Positions 8,257 to 17,000 of a DNA stretch of 64,000 nucleotides are shown piece by piece. Every line of letters starts with the position of its first letter. The first letter of the stretch is position 1. The notes beneath the pieces were generated by a model. It saw only the letters and a program-made list of their open reading frames with translations, made no database searches and was not told where the DNA came from. The DNA lies in the NCBI GenBank assembly GCA_021815405.1, contig JAKAGV010000006.1, positions 1-64,000 of the forward strand, in the 5' to 3' direction. This DNA is from Bacteroidota bacterium (GTDB lineage: Bacteria > Bacteroidota > Ignavibacteria > Ignavibacteriales > Ignavibacteriaceae). Position numbers and translations under genes: made by a program.

Positions 8257-10533
8257 TTAAAATTCAGCACTTATACCAATAGAAGGCAAGATTCCAATTG
8301 ATTTTGATTCATCAAGAGAGTTGGTCCTATAATCCCAGCTTATACTTGCAACATTTCTATGGTTATAAATATTTTGAATATCTATATAAGTTATTAACGC
8401 CCAGTTTTTAAGATTCCAGCGTTTATCAACTCTTAAATCCAATGAATGTAAAAGCGGGAATCTGCTTGTATTATAATTTGCAGCATTTTGCAATCCGTAG
8501 CTGTTAAATGGCGTGTAAGGATTGCCGGTAGCAAATCTAAACTTAAATGAAGCTTCCCATTCTTTATTAAATATGTAACCGCCGCTTAAATTGAGTATCC
8601 ACGTCTGATCATAACTGCCTAAACTTTGAACTCCATTCAACGGAGTAAAAACTGTCCGGCTGTATGTTAAACTGAAGATTCCGTAATAAGGAATTTCCGA
8701 ATCCTTTTTTTGAACAGATAGCTCTATCCCTTTTGCATTCCCGAATCCCTTACTTACCAGAGGGTCAAATCCGAAAGAGGCAAAATTATCCTGACTTCCG
8801 CCGAAACCCCCGCCGGTATTAGCCAGAACCAAATACGGTCTGCTTATACTGGCTGGATAGTCTTTATATTTTTTATAGAAGGATTCAAGCTTTATCCTTG
8901 TATCCTCACGAAGTATAAGCTGATATCCAAGAATATATTGATCGACAAGTATCGCCTTAAGATTTTTATTTCCAGGATTAGCAGCAAGCCAAATATATGA
9001 AGGGCTTTGCCTGTACATGCCGATACTAAAATTTACATTTGAGATATCACCTATATTATACTTTGCAGAAAAACGGGGACTAACATAAAACTTGTCATTT
9101 ATTTCGTTGTAATAATCTCCTCTTATGCCAAAGTTAAAATTAAACCTATCTAATAATTGCAAAGAATATTCGGAATATAATCCGAATGAAGTATATGTCT
9201 TTCTTGTATTAATTGAAGCCGGTAACAAAGTATCGCCGAATGAAGTTATGAAAAAAGGTAGTTTAATTTTTGCAGTGAAATCATTTAAGTCTGCAGTGCC
9301 GCCAAAATCAAGTTCAGATGATTTTGAAAGCTTAACAACAGCATCAACTTTTAATTCATTGTATCCTTCACCGGATTTATCTGTAAAAAAAGGATTGAGC
9401 AAAGTATCGTTCTGGTATTGATCATAGTTCGTGTAGTTTCTGCTTAATCTTACATTATAAAATCCATTATCGAATAAATGCTGAAATGAAATGCCGGCAA
9501 GATAATTATTCTGGTTGCTTCCTAATATTTGGGAATTTTGATAACGGTTATCAGAAGTTGAGTTATTGAAATTAACATAATCTAATGCACCTAAAAAGAT
9601 AATTGATAATTGATTTTTAGAATCAATATTAAAAGTTGCTTTTGAAAGTGCATCATAATATTCGGGGACAAAATTAAATCCCGCTGCATTAAAAATAAAA
9701 TCCAGATAACTTCTTCGTAAAGAGAAGATGAAACTGCTGTTTTGTGTAATCGGACCTTCAAGATCAAGTCCGAATTCCGAAGCTGATATAGTAGCCTTTC
9801 CACCTAATCTATCGGTTCTGCCGTTCCGTAAATCAATTGAAAGAACAGATGAAAGTTTATTACCGAAATTAACCGGAAATCCTCCGGAGGAAAAACTTGT
9901 TTCGCGAACAAAATCAAGATTGATATAACTAATAGGTCCGCCGGTTGCGCCTTGAGTCCCAAAGTGGTTTATATTAGGAACTACAAAGCCATCGACAAGA
10001 TATAAGTTTTCGGAAGGAGCTCCGCCTCGAACTACTAAATCATTCCTTCCCGCGCTGGCTTGTGCTACTCCAGGCAAAACCGACAAAGCTCTAACAACAT
10101 CTTCAAATCCCCCCGGCGATCTTCTTATTTCCTCATAATTAAGATTTGTAAGACTATTGAACTCATCCGGACTTTTTTGAAAATAATCGGATCTAACTGT
10201 TACTCCCTCCAAAGAAATTGGCTGCTCTGAAATTTGAAATAATAAATTAGCAGCCTTTACATAGTTGACTTCAACATCAGTTTTTGTTTCACTTTTATAT
10301 CCGACAGCTGATGCTCTTACTTGATAAGACCCATTTTCGAGACCATTAATTACAAATTCACCATTTGAATCTGAGACCGCGCCGATGGACTTACCAACAA
10401 TCGTAATATTAACTCCCGGTAATGGTGTTAAAGTAATTTTATCAATTACCTTTCCGCTTATTGTCCCTTTGTTTTGAGTAAATGCAGAAGTTACAAATAA
10501 CAGAGTTAAAATGAGGACTTTAATTACTTTCAT
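8257..10533 (-). CDS. TonB-dependent outer-membrane receptor with carboxypeptidase-regulatory N-domain
   Basis: The 758-residue protein has a signal peptide (about 1-19), then a CarboxypepD_reg-like beta-sandwich (about 22-105, GTISGKVIDKITLTPLPGVNITI). The plug domain follows (about 120-240, with DVVRALSVLPGVAQASAGRNDLVVRGGAPSENLYLVDG read in part), then a 22-strand barrel ending in a terminal Phe. Such receptors import large or scarce ligands using TonB energy. No SusD partner lies next to it and the ligand is unknown. A long leader with a possible three-way-junction fold precedes it, which may point to regulated expression. Confidence 0.93.
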   Translation of the reverse strand: MKVIKVLILTLLFVTSAFTQNKGTISGKVIDKITLTPLPGVNITIVGKSIGAVSDSNGEFVINGLENGSYQVRASAVGYKSETKTDVEVNYVKAANLLFQISEQPISLEGVTVRSDYFQKSPDEFNSLTNLNYEEIRRSPGGFEDVVRALSVLPGVAQASAGRNDLVVRGGAPSENLYLVDGFVVPNINHFGTQGATGGPISYINLDFVRETSFSSGGFPVNFGNKLSSVLSIDLRNGRTDRLGGKATISASEFGLDLEGPITQNSSFIFSLRRSYLDFIFNAAGFNFVPEYYDALSKATFNIDSKNQLSIIFLGALDYVNFNNSTSDNRYQNSQILGSNQNNYLAGISFQHLFDNGFYNVRLSRNYTNYDQYQNDTLLNPFFTDKSGEGYNELKVDAVVKLSKSSELDFGGTADLNDFTAKIKLPFFITSFGDTLLPASINTRKTYTSFGLYSEYSLQLLDRFNFNFGIRGDYYNEINDKFYVSPRFSAKYNIGDISNVNFSIGMYRQSPSYIWLAANPGNKNLKAILVDQYILGYQLILREDTRIKLESFYKKYKDYPASISRPYLVLANTGGGFGGSQDNFASFGFDPLVSKGFGNAKGIELSVQKKDSEIPYYGIFSLTYSRTVFTPLNGVQSLGSYDQTWILNLSGGYIFNKEWEASFKFRFATGNPYTPFNSYGLQNAANYNTSRFPLLHSLDLRVDKRWNLKNWALITYIDIQNIYNHRNVASISWDYRTNSLDESKSIGILPSIGISAEF

Positions 10534-10626
10534 ATCATTAAAAATTTTAATTGATAACAGATGACTTAAATGATTCCCGAGCCCTTATTAAGAAAAATTT
10601 CTTAAACTAAATATTTATAAATAATC

Positions 10627-10725
10627 ACTCACGTTAAGTAGCTCTTTTGATTAATGGTATATTAGAATTTATTCCATTGCTCCATCATTCCAATAAACCA
10701 GGAATGATGTATGCGTAAGGTGAGT
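10627..10725 (-). ncRNA. Possible structured leader RNA (three-way junction) of the TonB receptor
   Basis: Three nested stems can be drawn. The outer ACTCAC/GTGAGT pairs 10627-10632 with 10720-10725. The inner hairpins are AATGG/CCATT (10653-10657 with 10674-10678) and a perfect 9-bp CATCATTCC/GGAATGATG (10683-10691 with 10701-10709, 9-nt loop). The layout of one closing stem around two hairpins is like small riboswitch aptamers. It lies about 95 bp upstream of the receptor start. I recognise no known riboswitch core. A mobile-element remnant is the alternative. The call rests on base pairing by eye. Confidence 0.3.
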
Positions 10726-10923
10726 TAATCATATCCTTTTACTAATACAAAAAAATTGTACTCAAAAATAAAAATTATTTAACTTCAAGTGTGGGGGAAA
10801 AATAACCAATTTAATCTTAATAAATAAATAATTTCCATTTTCTTAAAATACTTTGAGTTGAATACAAAAAGCATTTTTTAAGTTGGAAATTTTTCGTGTT
10901 ATTGTTTTGTAGTAACATAGAAA

Positions 10924-10953
10924 AAGGAGTGCCGTATGCAGTCGACACTCCTT
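10924..10953 (-). terminator. Intrinsic terminator of the flagellar operon (second hairpin)
   Basis: A perfect 8-bp stem, AAGGAGTG/CACTCCTT (10924-10931 with 10946-10953), is followed on the minus strand by a run of T (CCTTTTTC). This is the classic Rho-independent layout. Confidence 0.75.
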
Positions 10954-10982
10954 CTATTTGAGGGATCGTGAGAGTATCTATT

Positions 10983-11015
10983 AGACACCCAATGTTTCCA
11001 AAACATTGAGTGTCT
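10983..11015 (-). terminator. Hairpin directly after flgE (first of two; member of a repeated hairpin family)
   Basis: The stem pairs 10983-10997 with 11001-11015. Outer arms are AGACACCCA/TGAGTGTCT on the plus strand with a single C/A mismatch that becomes a G-U pair in minus-strand RNA. It begins 8 bp after the flgE stop and lacks a strong T-run. The same outer arms recur at 54093-54123. Confidence 0.6.
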
Positions 11016-11023
11016 GGGTCTAA

Positions 11024-12694
11024 TTATCTAATTAAGTTCGTTATATCCTGAAGCAATTGATCGGAAGTAGTAACTACCTTTGCATTCGCCTCAAAACCTC
11101 TCTGCGAGACTATCATATTCGTGAACTCCTGCGATAAATCAACATTAGATTGTTCCAGCGCGCCGGATTGAATTGTAGTTGCCGAGTTTTCTCCGGGAGT
11201 GTCAATCCTCGGATCTCCCGAATTTGCGGCTACAGAATACATGTTGCTGCCTGCGCTAACAAGTGCATTCGGATTTGTAAACGTTGCAACCATTACCTGA
11301 GCTAACGTTCTCGAATTACCGTTTGAGAATACACCAACAACATTTCCATATTGATCAATGTTTATGTTCGTCAAAGTGGCTGAAGCTGAACCGTCCTGGT
11401 TTAATGCTGCCAATTGCGAAGTAAGTGAAGTTTGAGTAATACCCGCAGTACCCGAGCCAAAGTTCAAGTTTATGTTTTGAGTTTCTGCACCATTACCCGG
11501 ATTATATGTTATCTGTGGAACAGGAGGAACGCCAGGAACTGTCGTACCGCCTTGTGTAATAGTTTGTATCTGACCATTGGAATCAAAAGACACTGTACCG
11601 CTGGTTGCACCGTTAAAGCTTCCTCCGTCAGTTGAAGGCACGGAAACTTTCCAATTCCAAGTGCTACCGTAAGCATGATCGAATTGTACGCTTAATGTGT
11701 GTGCATTTCCCAATGAATCGTAAATGCTGACAGATCCTATTACAGGAGCTTCTGTATTGCCCTGGTTAACCACTGCAGGTATGCTTGATGATGTAGTTGC
11801 AGTTGAAGATTGAGTGATTTTAGAAAAATCCAGGCTGAACGAAATATTGCCGTTTGTACTTGCTATTGTAACAGGGGAATTTGTACAGTTGCCTGAAGTA
11901 TTAAACGTTAATGCACTTAGTGCCGGAGTTGCAGTTGGCTGCGTTGCCAAAGGATTTCCGCCTGAATCTAATACTTGAAAACTTGGAGTCCATGTGCCGG
12001 CGTTTTGAGTATAGCTTACATTGAGAGTATATTTTGTACCATCTTTGCCGATGATTGGAATTGAAGTCGGTGCAGCAGGAGCTGTATAAGGCGCGCTTCC
12101 GGCTAAACTGTCTTCAAGATTAACTGTGTTAGTTGCAATAGTTGGTGAACTGCTCTGTAAGTTTCCTCCCCAGGATATGTTCTGTGTCTTAATAGCCGGC
12201 AGCTTTAAATTTTTATCTACAACAATGTCTTGAATAGCAGTACCCTGAGGGATTTGACCAAGACCATTTGCAACTTTTCCTTGTACAACAGCACCGTTCT
12301 GCGGATCGACTAGCTTTCCGTCAGAATCAAATTCAAATGCGCCTGCTCGCGAATAAAAATTCTGTCCGTTAGAATTAAGAATGAACATACCTGGACCTTG
12401 TAAAGCTAAGTCCGTTGTTATACCGGTTGTTTGAAATGTTCCCTGGTTCCAGTTCCTGTCTATGGAATTTACTTTCATTCCTAAGCCGATCTGGAAACTG
12501 TTCGTACCGCCCGTTGAATCGGTAGGATTGGTACCGGATTTAATCAGTTGGTTGAATGTATCGCTGAAAGTAACCCTTGAGCTTTTGAAACCGATAGTAT
12601 CGACGTTGGCAATGTTGTTGCCTATTACGTCCATCATCGATTGAAGATTTTGTAAACCGGATACACCGGAAAAAAGTGAATTGAGAAGTGCCAT
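11024..12694 (-). CDS. flgE: Flagellar hook protein FlgE
   Basis: This 556-residue axial protein polymerises into the hook joining basal body and filament. The conserved N-terminal rod/hook signature is at residues about 5-45 (SLFSGVSGLQNLQ, then IGNNIANVDTIGFK). The C-terminal coiled coil reads GALEQSNVDLSQEFTNMIV and closes with LLQDITNLIR. The middle is rich in Thr, Ser, Asn and Gly, as expected for the exposed D1/D2 domains. No Sec signal peptide is present because export is by the flagellar type III system. A strong AGGAGG precedes the ATG. It is the last gene of the operon and has a structured 5' leader. Confidence 0.95.
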   Translation of the reverse strand: MALLNSLFSGVSGLQNLQSMMDVIGNNIANVDTIGFKSSRVTFSDTFNQLIKSGTNPTDSTGGTNSFQIGLGMKVNSIDRNWNQGTFQTTGITTDLALQGPGMFILNSNGQNFYSRAGAFEFDSDGKLVDPQNGAVVQGKVANGLGQIPQGTAIQDIVVDKNLKLPAIKTQNISWGGNLQSSSPTIATNTVNLEDSLAGSAPYTAPAAPTSIPIIGKDGTKYTLNVSYTQNAGTWTPSFQVLDSGGNPLATQPTATPALSALTFNTSGNCTNSPVTIASTNGNISFSLDFSKITQSSTATTSSSIPAVVNQGNTEAPVIGSVSIYDSLGNAHTLSVQFDHAYGSTWNWKVSVPSTDGGSFNGATSGTVSFDSNGQIQTITQGGTTVPGVPPVPQITYNPGNGAETQNINLNFGSGTAGITQTSLTSQLAALNQDGSASATLTNINIDQYGNVVGVFSNGNSRTLAQVMVATFTNPNALVSAGSNMYSVAANSGDPRIDTPGENSATTIQSGALEQSNVDLSQEFTNMIVSQRGFEANAKVVTTSDQLLQDITNLIR

Positions 12695-12723
12695 TGTAAC
12701 CTCCTATGGATTTATCTAAATTT

Positions 12724-12777
12724 GATCCTGCGTCAGTCAGTCGGCAGAATCCAGAGCGTCCTAAAAGGTCCCGCTCT
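12724..12777 (-). promoter_or_regulatory. Tandem hairpins in the flgE leader
   Basis: Two adjacent stems lie 30-83 bp upstream of the flgE ATG. AGAGCG/CGCTCT pairs 12753-12758 with 12772-12777 and has an inner CCT/AGG. GATCCTGC/GCAGAATC pairs 12724-12731 with 12744-12751 and contains one pair that is G-U in the minus-strand RNA. The second loop carries a repeated GACTGACTGA. They could control flgE translation or act as an internal processing or attenuation site. No known riboswitch core is recognised. Confidence 0.4.
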
Positions 12778-12830
12778 ATTGTTAATTAATTATTTAATAC
12801 TAAAATCTGTTACACAAAGAACTCTTTAAT

Positions 12831-13205
12831 TTAAGCGAATACTACGCTGTCAATATTAGTAAATACATTTTCATTGCTTTCTCCAACCGGCATAGCAGTA
12901 ACCACTGTACGGTTCGGTATATTTACAATGAATGCAGTATCATTCATCATTACAAGTGAATCTTTAGAGCCTTTCTGCTCAGCCTTGTTTACAGCATCCT
13001 GGATCTTATTCAAATCCTGATCGCCTAATTGAATGTTTCTGCTCTCCAATCTCTTCAAAGCATGGTTTGAGAACTTTACTTTATCAAGCTCCTGCTCAAA
13101 GATTGAACTGAAACTTTCTGATCCGTTTTGAACCTTATTGGCAGTAAGGTCATTGCTGTGAGTAATCGGAATAAACGGTACGCTTATTCCATTTATCTCA
13201 GCCAT
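12831..13205 (-). CDS. Flagellar operon protein (TIGR02530-like)
   Basis: The 124-residue protein matches the small family regularly found between flgD and flgE. Its core is SNHALKRLESRNIQLGDQDLNKIQDAVNKAEQKG followed by SLVMMNDTAFIVNIPNRTVVTAM (described in parts). The open frame extends 21 codons further upstream to 13268, but the internal ATG at 13205 has GGAGG at good spacing and falls 1 bp after the flgD stop, so I use it. The role is not firmly established. Its place in the operon suggests a hook-assembly accessory or export-related factor. No signal peptide or membrane segment is present. Confidence 0.85.
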   Translation of the reverse strand: MAEINGISVPFIPITHSNDLTANKVQNGSESFSSIFEQELDKVKFSNHALKRLESRNIQLGDQDLNKIQDAVNKAEQKGSKDSLVMMNDTAFIVNIPNRTVVTAMPVGESNENVFTNIDSVVFA

Positions 13206-13206
13206 T

Positions 13207-13899
13207 TTAATTGCCTCCATTCGCATTAAGAATTTCAGAAATATCCGACAACTGATAATCTGCGCCATCTACAGTTAAAGTTGTGCTGCCAGTGCTGGAG
13301 AATTTCACTCCGTCTACTGTACCTACTTTGAAAAGATTAGCTGTCATATCGCTTCCGTCGGAACCTTTTGCTGTTACACTAAATGTATATTTACCGTTTG
13401 GTAATTTATTACCATTATTATCGGTAAAATCCCAGGAAAGTTTATTGTCGCCTGAAGTCGTAGGCATATTGCTGAATGTCTTTACAACGTTTCCATTGGA
13501 ATCCGTAACATTTATTGTCACCGAGGATGCCGTACCGGGAAGATTATATCCTAATTCAACCGAGTTTTGACCGTTGTTTTGAAGATCGCCTCCGCTGACT
13601 TCTACTTCTTTGCCAATCAATGTTGCAGAGAGAGTATTGTTAATCGATTGAGTTAATGCATAATTTGCGTTAATACTGGTTGTCATGGAATCGTTCAAGT
13701 TTTGAAGCTGCTCGAGTGAGCTGAACTGAGCAAGCTGTGCAGCAAACTGAGTCCCGTCCATCGGGCTCATCGGATCCTGGTTTTTCATCTGAGCAATCAA
13801 CAGATTCATAAAATCATTCTTAGTCATTGTTGTACTGCCGCTGCTTTGGTTTGTAGTATCCGTCGTGCTGTTTACTACGTTTGTTACTCCATCTACCAT
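13207..13899 (-). CDS. flgD: Flagellar hook assembly (cap) protein FlgD
   Basis: This 230-residue scaffold caps the growing hook and allows FlgE subunits to polymerise. The N-terminal FlgD signature MTKNDFMNLLIAQMKNQDPM (about 24-43) is followed by DGTQFAAQLAQFSSLEQLQNLN (about 48-69). The C-terminal half is the FlgD Ig-like/tudor region with the FSWDFTDNNGN-type motif (here LSWDFTDNNGNKLPNGKYTF). No Sec signal is present, as expected for a type III export substrate. It starts 11 bp after the fliK stop. Confidence 0.94.
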   Translation of the reverse strand: MVDGVTNVVNSTTDTTNQSSGSTTMTKNDFMNLLIAQMKNQDPMSPMDGTQFAAQLAQFSSLEQLQNLNDSMTTSINANYALTQSINNTLSATLIGKEVEVSGGDLQNNGQNSVELGYNLPGTASSVTINVTDSNGNVVKTFSNMPTTSGDNKLSWDFTDNNGNKLPNGKYTFSVTAKGSDGSDMTANLFKVGTVDGVKFSSTGSTTLTVDGADYQLSDISEILNANGGN

Positions 13900-13910
13900 G
13901 GTAATTTCTC

Positions 13911-16394
13911 CTAAGCTAAATATTCGTAAGTGTTATATCCCAGGCTTTTAGTTGAATAAGATTCTTGATTATCTTCTTCCTGCACCTTGATATTTTGATA
14001 ATTTAATTTCTTCTTTAGATTAAAAAATTTGTTTTGCCTCTGCTCTCCACCGGAAAGATTTACAGTAAATGAATTCAACTGCATACCGTTTTGGTTGAGC
14101 GACTGCTTAAGATCATTTACATTATTCTGAACTGCCTGCTTTACGGTTTCATTGTCTACCTCTATGTGAGCATGCACTGAATTTGAAGTAACATCCAGCG
14201 TAACTTTTACTTTGCCAAGACTCTCCGGCGCAAGCTGAAGAACTGCACTCTTTGTATCTCCTTTTGTCATCAAACTCTTAATCTCATTAATTGCTTCAGA
14301 AAGTTTATATGTCTTCGGAAGTTCATTGTTAGGTAATTTATCATTAATGACCATTTCCCTGACCGAATTAGGCATTTCAGCAGTACTATTTTGATTAAGG
14401 ACTGAGAAAGACAGATCAGCTTTTTTTACTTGTGTTCCCTGGTTCTCTTTACTACTGTTATCAGAAGCTTTGTTATCAGTGTTATTAAAAGATGAACCTG
14501 ATTGATTTTTGTTGAATTCGCTAACCTTTCTGCTTTCTGAAGTCAATTCAGTAATATTAATTGTTTCAGATTTTGAATTTGCATCCTTGCTTTCATTTAT
14601 CGTTTCATTTGAATGGTTTAAATTCAAAAAGATTTGTTTGCTTTGTTCAAAGCTCTCACTTTTACTTGTGTTCAAGGAAGAATCAGGATTCAGTATATCT
14701 GCTGCAGATTTATTTTTAAAGGATAAATTTTCAATTTCTTTTTTCTGATCGGGTGCATTTACCGAATTCTGTTGATTGGGATTCTTAATCTCTAATTTGA
14801 ATTTTATATCACTGTTCGGATTTTCCGCAATGAACTTTTTTAGATTCTGAATATTATTATTTGTAGAATAAGTATCCTTAACTTGATCATCTTTAGCAGT
14901 CCTCGAAACAGAGATGAAAAACTTATTCGCAGTAGATTTGGTGTTATTTTTATTGATTTCAGATATAGGAATATTTTTATCCGTTTCTGCAAATGGCGGC
15001 ATGTTCATTTGAGTTTTCAATGAAGAAAAGCTCTGCACTGAACCATCCTTAGCAGCTTTAGGAACTGAATTAATAAACTCATCTGGTCTAGAATAGTTTT
15101 TAGTAGTACCGGTTGTTTGAATATCTTTCAGCGTTTCGGTACTTAGGTGTTCATTGAGTTGATTTTTTGTATTTGAAGATGAAATATCCGTCCGATTGGA
15201 AAACTTATTATCCTGCAATTTAGTTTGTGTTTTATTAGTAGTTTCCGAATTAACTAAATCTTTTGCATTCAAATCTACTGACTGGAGATCAGGATAATTT
15301 ACTCCTTCTATTCCCGCCTCTTCCGATGATATTTTATTCGGTATCGACTTGGTAATTAATTCTGAATTCGAATCTTGATTATAAGTTACTTTTAATGAAG
15401 ATGGGGAATTCTTAGTTACAACACTTGCATCCGGTATTTCTGCAAGCTTCGAAGAATTCCCGGATGGCAATACTTCAATAATCTTATTCTTAACTTGTCC
15501 TGCAGAAGTTGAGTTTTTGCTTTCAGTTTTATCTTTAATTACCGGAAAAAATAAGTTTGAGTTATTGGAAATGTCCGCATTCTTATCAATCTCACTTACT
15601 GAAGTAATTATTTTTCCATTCCCGCTTCGATTAGCTGCATCTGCAACAGTACTTGCAATTTCCAGTTTAACTGAATTTCCGTTTGCAGTTAATTCCAGAT
15701 GGATGCTATTGTTTGATTGAAGCATACCGGACAATAAATTAGAGATGTTTAGAGCCGCTTCGGAATTCTTAGTACTTTTCTTATCCTCGCTGTTAGTAGT
15801 ATTTTGATCATTAGATTTATTACTGCTTATTGCTTGATCGATTTTCTGAAAAAGATTTTTAATATCACTAGGAGTTACCTGAGTCGTAACAGATTTATTC
15901 AGTTCTATAGATTTTGGTTTTATTCCGAGTTTTGCAAACAACGCAGAAAGCTGATTTATGATACTTTCAATCCCTGTACCATCAACAGATTTGCTGGTAA
16001 TATCCTGTAAATTTGCTGCTTTGTTTTCCGGACTTGTTCCGCTTATAGGCTTTGAACTTGCCGTTGTAAAAAATGAAACTGGAAATTGAACATCACTTCC
16101 ATTAAGATTAGCGGTAAGATTGTTATCCTTGCTTTGAGCACTCTCCGCCAATGTTATGAACATCCGGTATTTAAAATTATCATCTATCGACAGGTAACTT
16201 GGAGTATTATCATTCACATCGCTTAAAGCTGTTTGCTGTTCATCCGGCAAATTTTCATTTACTATTCTAATTATATCTGAGAATAAGTATGAAGAATTAT
16301 TTAAATTCATTTGCTTCTGAACAAAGCTTGTAGATGTTTTTACAGATGGATCTGTAGTGCTTACCGGCTGTATGAACAATGGATTAAACTGCAT
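13911..16394 (-). CDS. fliK: Flagellar hook-length control protein (FliK-like)
   Basis: At 827 residues this is a long member of the family that measures hook length and switches export specificity. Residues about 150-680 are low-complexity, very rich in Ser, Asn, Lys and Thr, as in the disordered ruler part. The conserved C-terminal Flg_hook domain is at about 700-785. Its key segment is LQLAPESLGKVKVTLDV, then AHIEVDNETVKQAVQNNV and LKQSLNQNGMQLNSFTVNLSGG (in parts). A basic tail follows. The ATG follows the motE stop directly. Ruler length often tracks hook length, so a long hook is possible. Confidence 0.88.
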   Translation of the reverse strand: MQFNPLFIQPVSTTDPSVKTSTSFVQKQMNLNNSSYLFSDIIRIVNENLPDEQQTALSDVNDNTPSYLSIDDNFKYRMFITLAESAQSKDNNLTANLNGSDVQFPVSFFTTASSKPISGTSPENKAANLQDITSKSVDGTGIESIINQLSALFAKLGIKPKSIELNKSVTTQVTPSDIKNLFQKIDQAISSNKSNDQNTTNSEDKKSTKNSEAALNISNLLSGMLQSNNSIHLELTANGNSVKLEIASTVADAANRSGNGKIITSVSEIDKNADISNNSNLFFPVIKDKTESKNSTSAGQVKNKIIEVLPSGNSSKLAEIPDASVVTKNSPSSLKVTYNQDSNSELITKSIPNKISSEEAGIEGVNYPDLQSVDLNAKDLVNSETTNKTQTKLQDNKFSNRTDISSSNTKNQLNEHLSTETLKDIQTTGTTKNYSRPDEFINSVPKAAKDGSVQSFSSLKTQMNMPPFAETDKNIPISEINKNNTKSTANKFFISVSRTAKDDQVKDTYSTNNNIQNLKKFIAENPNSDIKFKLEIKNPNQQNSVNAPDQKKEIENLSFKNKSAADILNPDSSLNTSKSESFEQSKQIFLNLNHSNETINESKDANSKSETINITELTSESRKVSEFNKNQSGSSFNNTDNKASDNSSKENQGTQVKKADLSFSVLNQNSTAEMPNSVREMVINDKLPNNELPKTYKLSEAINEIKSLMTKGDTKSAVLQLAPESLGKVKVTLDVTSNSVHAHIEVDNETVKQAVQNNVNDLKQSLNQNGMQLNSFTVNLSGGEQRQNKFFNLKKKLNYQNIKVQEEDNQESYSTKSLGYNTYEYLA

Positions 16395-17000
16395 TTATTT
16401 CGCTCTTGTAATTCTATTTGCTGTATCAGGATTTAGATCAGATAGTATTTCTGCAGCTTTCTTCTGCCGCATCGAGTAAATAATATCTCTCGCTACATTA
16501 TCGGAATAACCCTGAATTATTTTAGCGGCTTTCTGTGCATCCATCGATTCGTATAACTTCGCAGTTTGCTTTATCCACTGATTATAACTACTATCCTGCT
16601 TTACGGTTTGAGCAGCATTAACTTGTGAAGTATCTTTTTTCACATCTTGTTCAATTTTAGCATTAATATCTTTTAAGGCAATTTTAAGGCTTCTTACGCT
16701 GTCGATTAGTGAAGAATCTTGAAATGAATTTGAATAAACAGTATCCTTCGTCTTTGGTGGTAAATAGGATTTTAACGAATCAAGAACATCCCTTCTAAAA
16801 TTTCCGAATAAATAATTCTTAATCTCGGCAAATGATACATTAGTTGTATCGCTTAAAAAGTTATTGCTTTCTGATTGTTTAATCGGTGTAAAGTCAAACT
16901 TAAATATGTCTTTGTACATACTGTTTAAGCGGACAATTGCACCTGTGGTAAGTAAAAACACAATCAAGAACGACACTATATAAATTAACTTAGCCTTCAC
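16395..17000 (-). CDS. MotE-like flagellar protein with MgtE-N domain
   Basis: The 201-residue protein has one N-terminal membrane segment (LIYIVSFLIVFLLTTGAIV), a periplasmic linker and coiled coil. Its C-terminal MgtE-N-type repeat block reads AKLYESMDAQKAAKIIQGY then MRQKKAAEILSDLNPDTANRI. This is the architecture of MotE, a chaperone-like factor for stator or motor assembly. The open frame reaches an ATG at 17036, but that start overlaps fliJ by 47 bp with no ribosome-binding site. The GTG at 17000 follows AGGAAA at proper spacing and is preferred. Function is inferred from family and position. Confidence 0.75.
   Translation of the reverse strand: MKAKLIYIVSFLIVFLLTTGAIVRLNSMYKDIFKFDFTPIKQSESNNFLSDTTNVSFAEIKNYLFGNFRRDVLDSLKSYLPPKTKDTVYSNSFQDSSLIDSVRSLKIALKDINAKIEQDVKKDTSQVNAAQTVKQDSSYNQWIKQTAKLYESMDAQKAAKIIQGYSDNVARDIIYSMRQKKAAEILSDLNPDTANRITRAK

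Larger units (their letters stand above)
10534..11023. other. Intergenic region between TonB receptor and flgE
   Basis: This 490-bp gene-free stretch holds, from high to low coordinates, two terminator-like hairpins after flgE and an AT-rich segment with a TATTTTTG motif on the minus strand near 10765. Then come the possible three-way junction and the last 95 bp before the receptor ATG. I see no coding potential in it. Confidence 0.6.

Noticed and set aside
13206-13268. Longer start for the TIGR02530-like flagellar protein
   Set aside because: The extra 21 residues overlap flgD and lack a ribosome-binding site, while GGAGG stands before the ATG at 13205.
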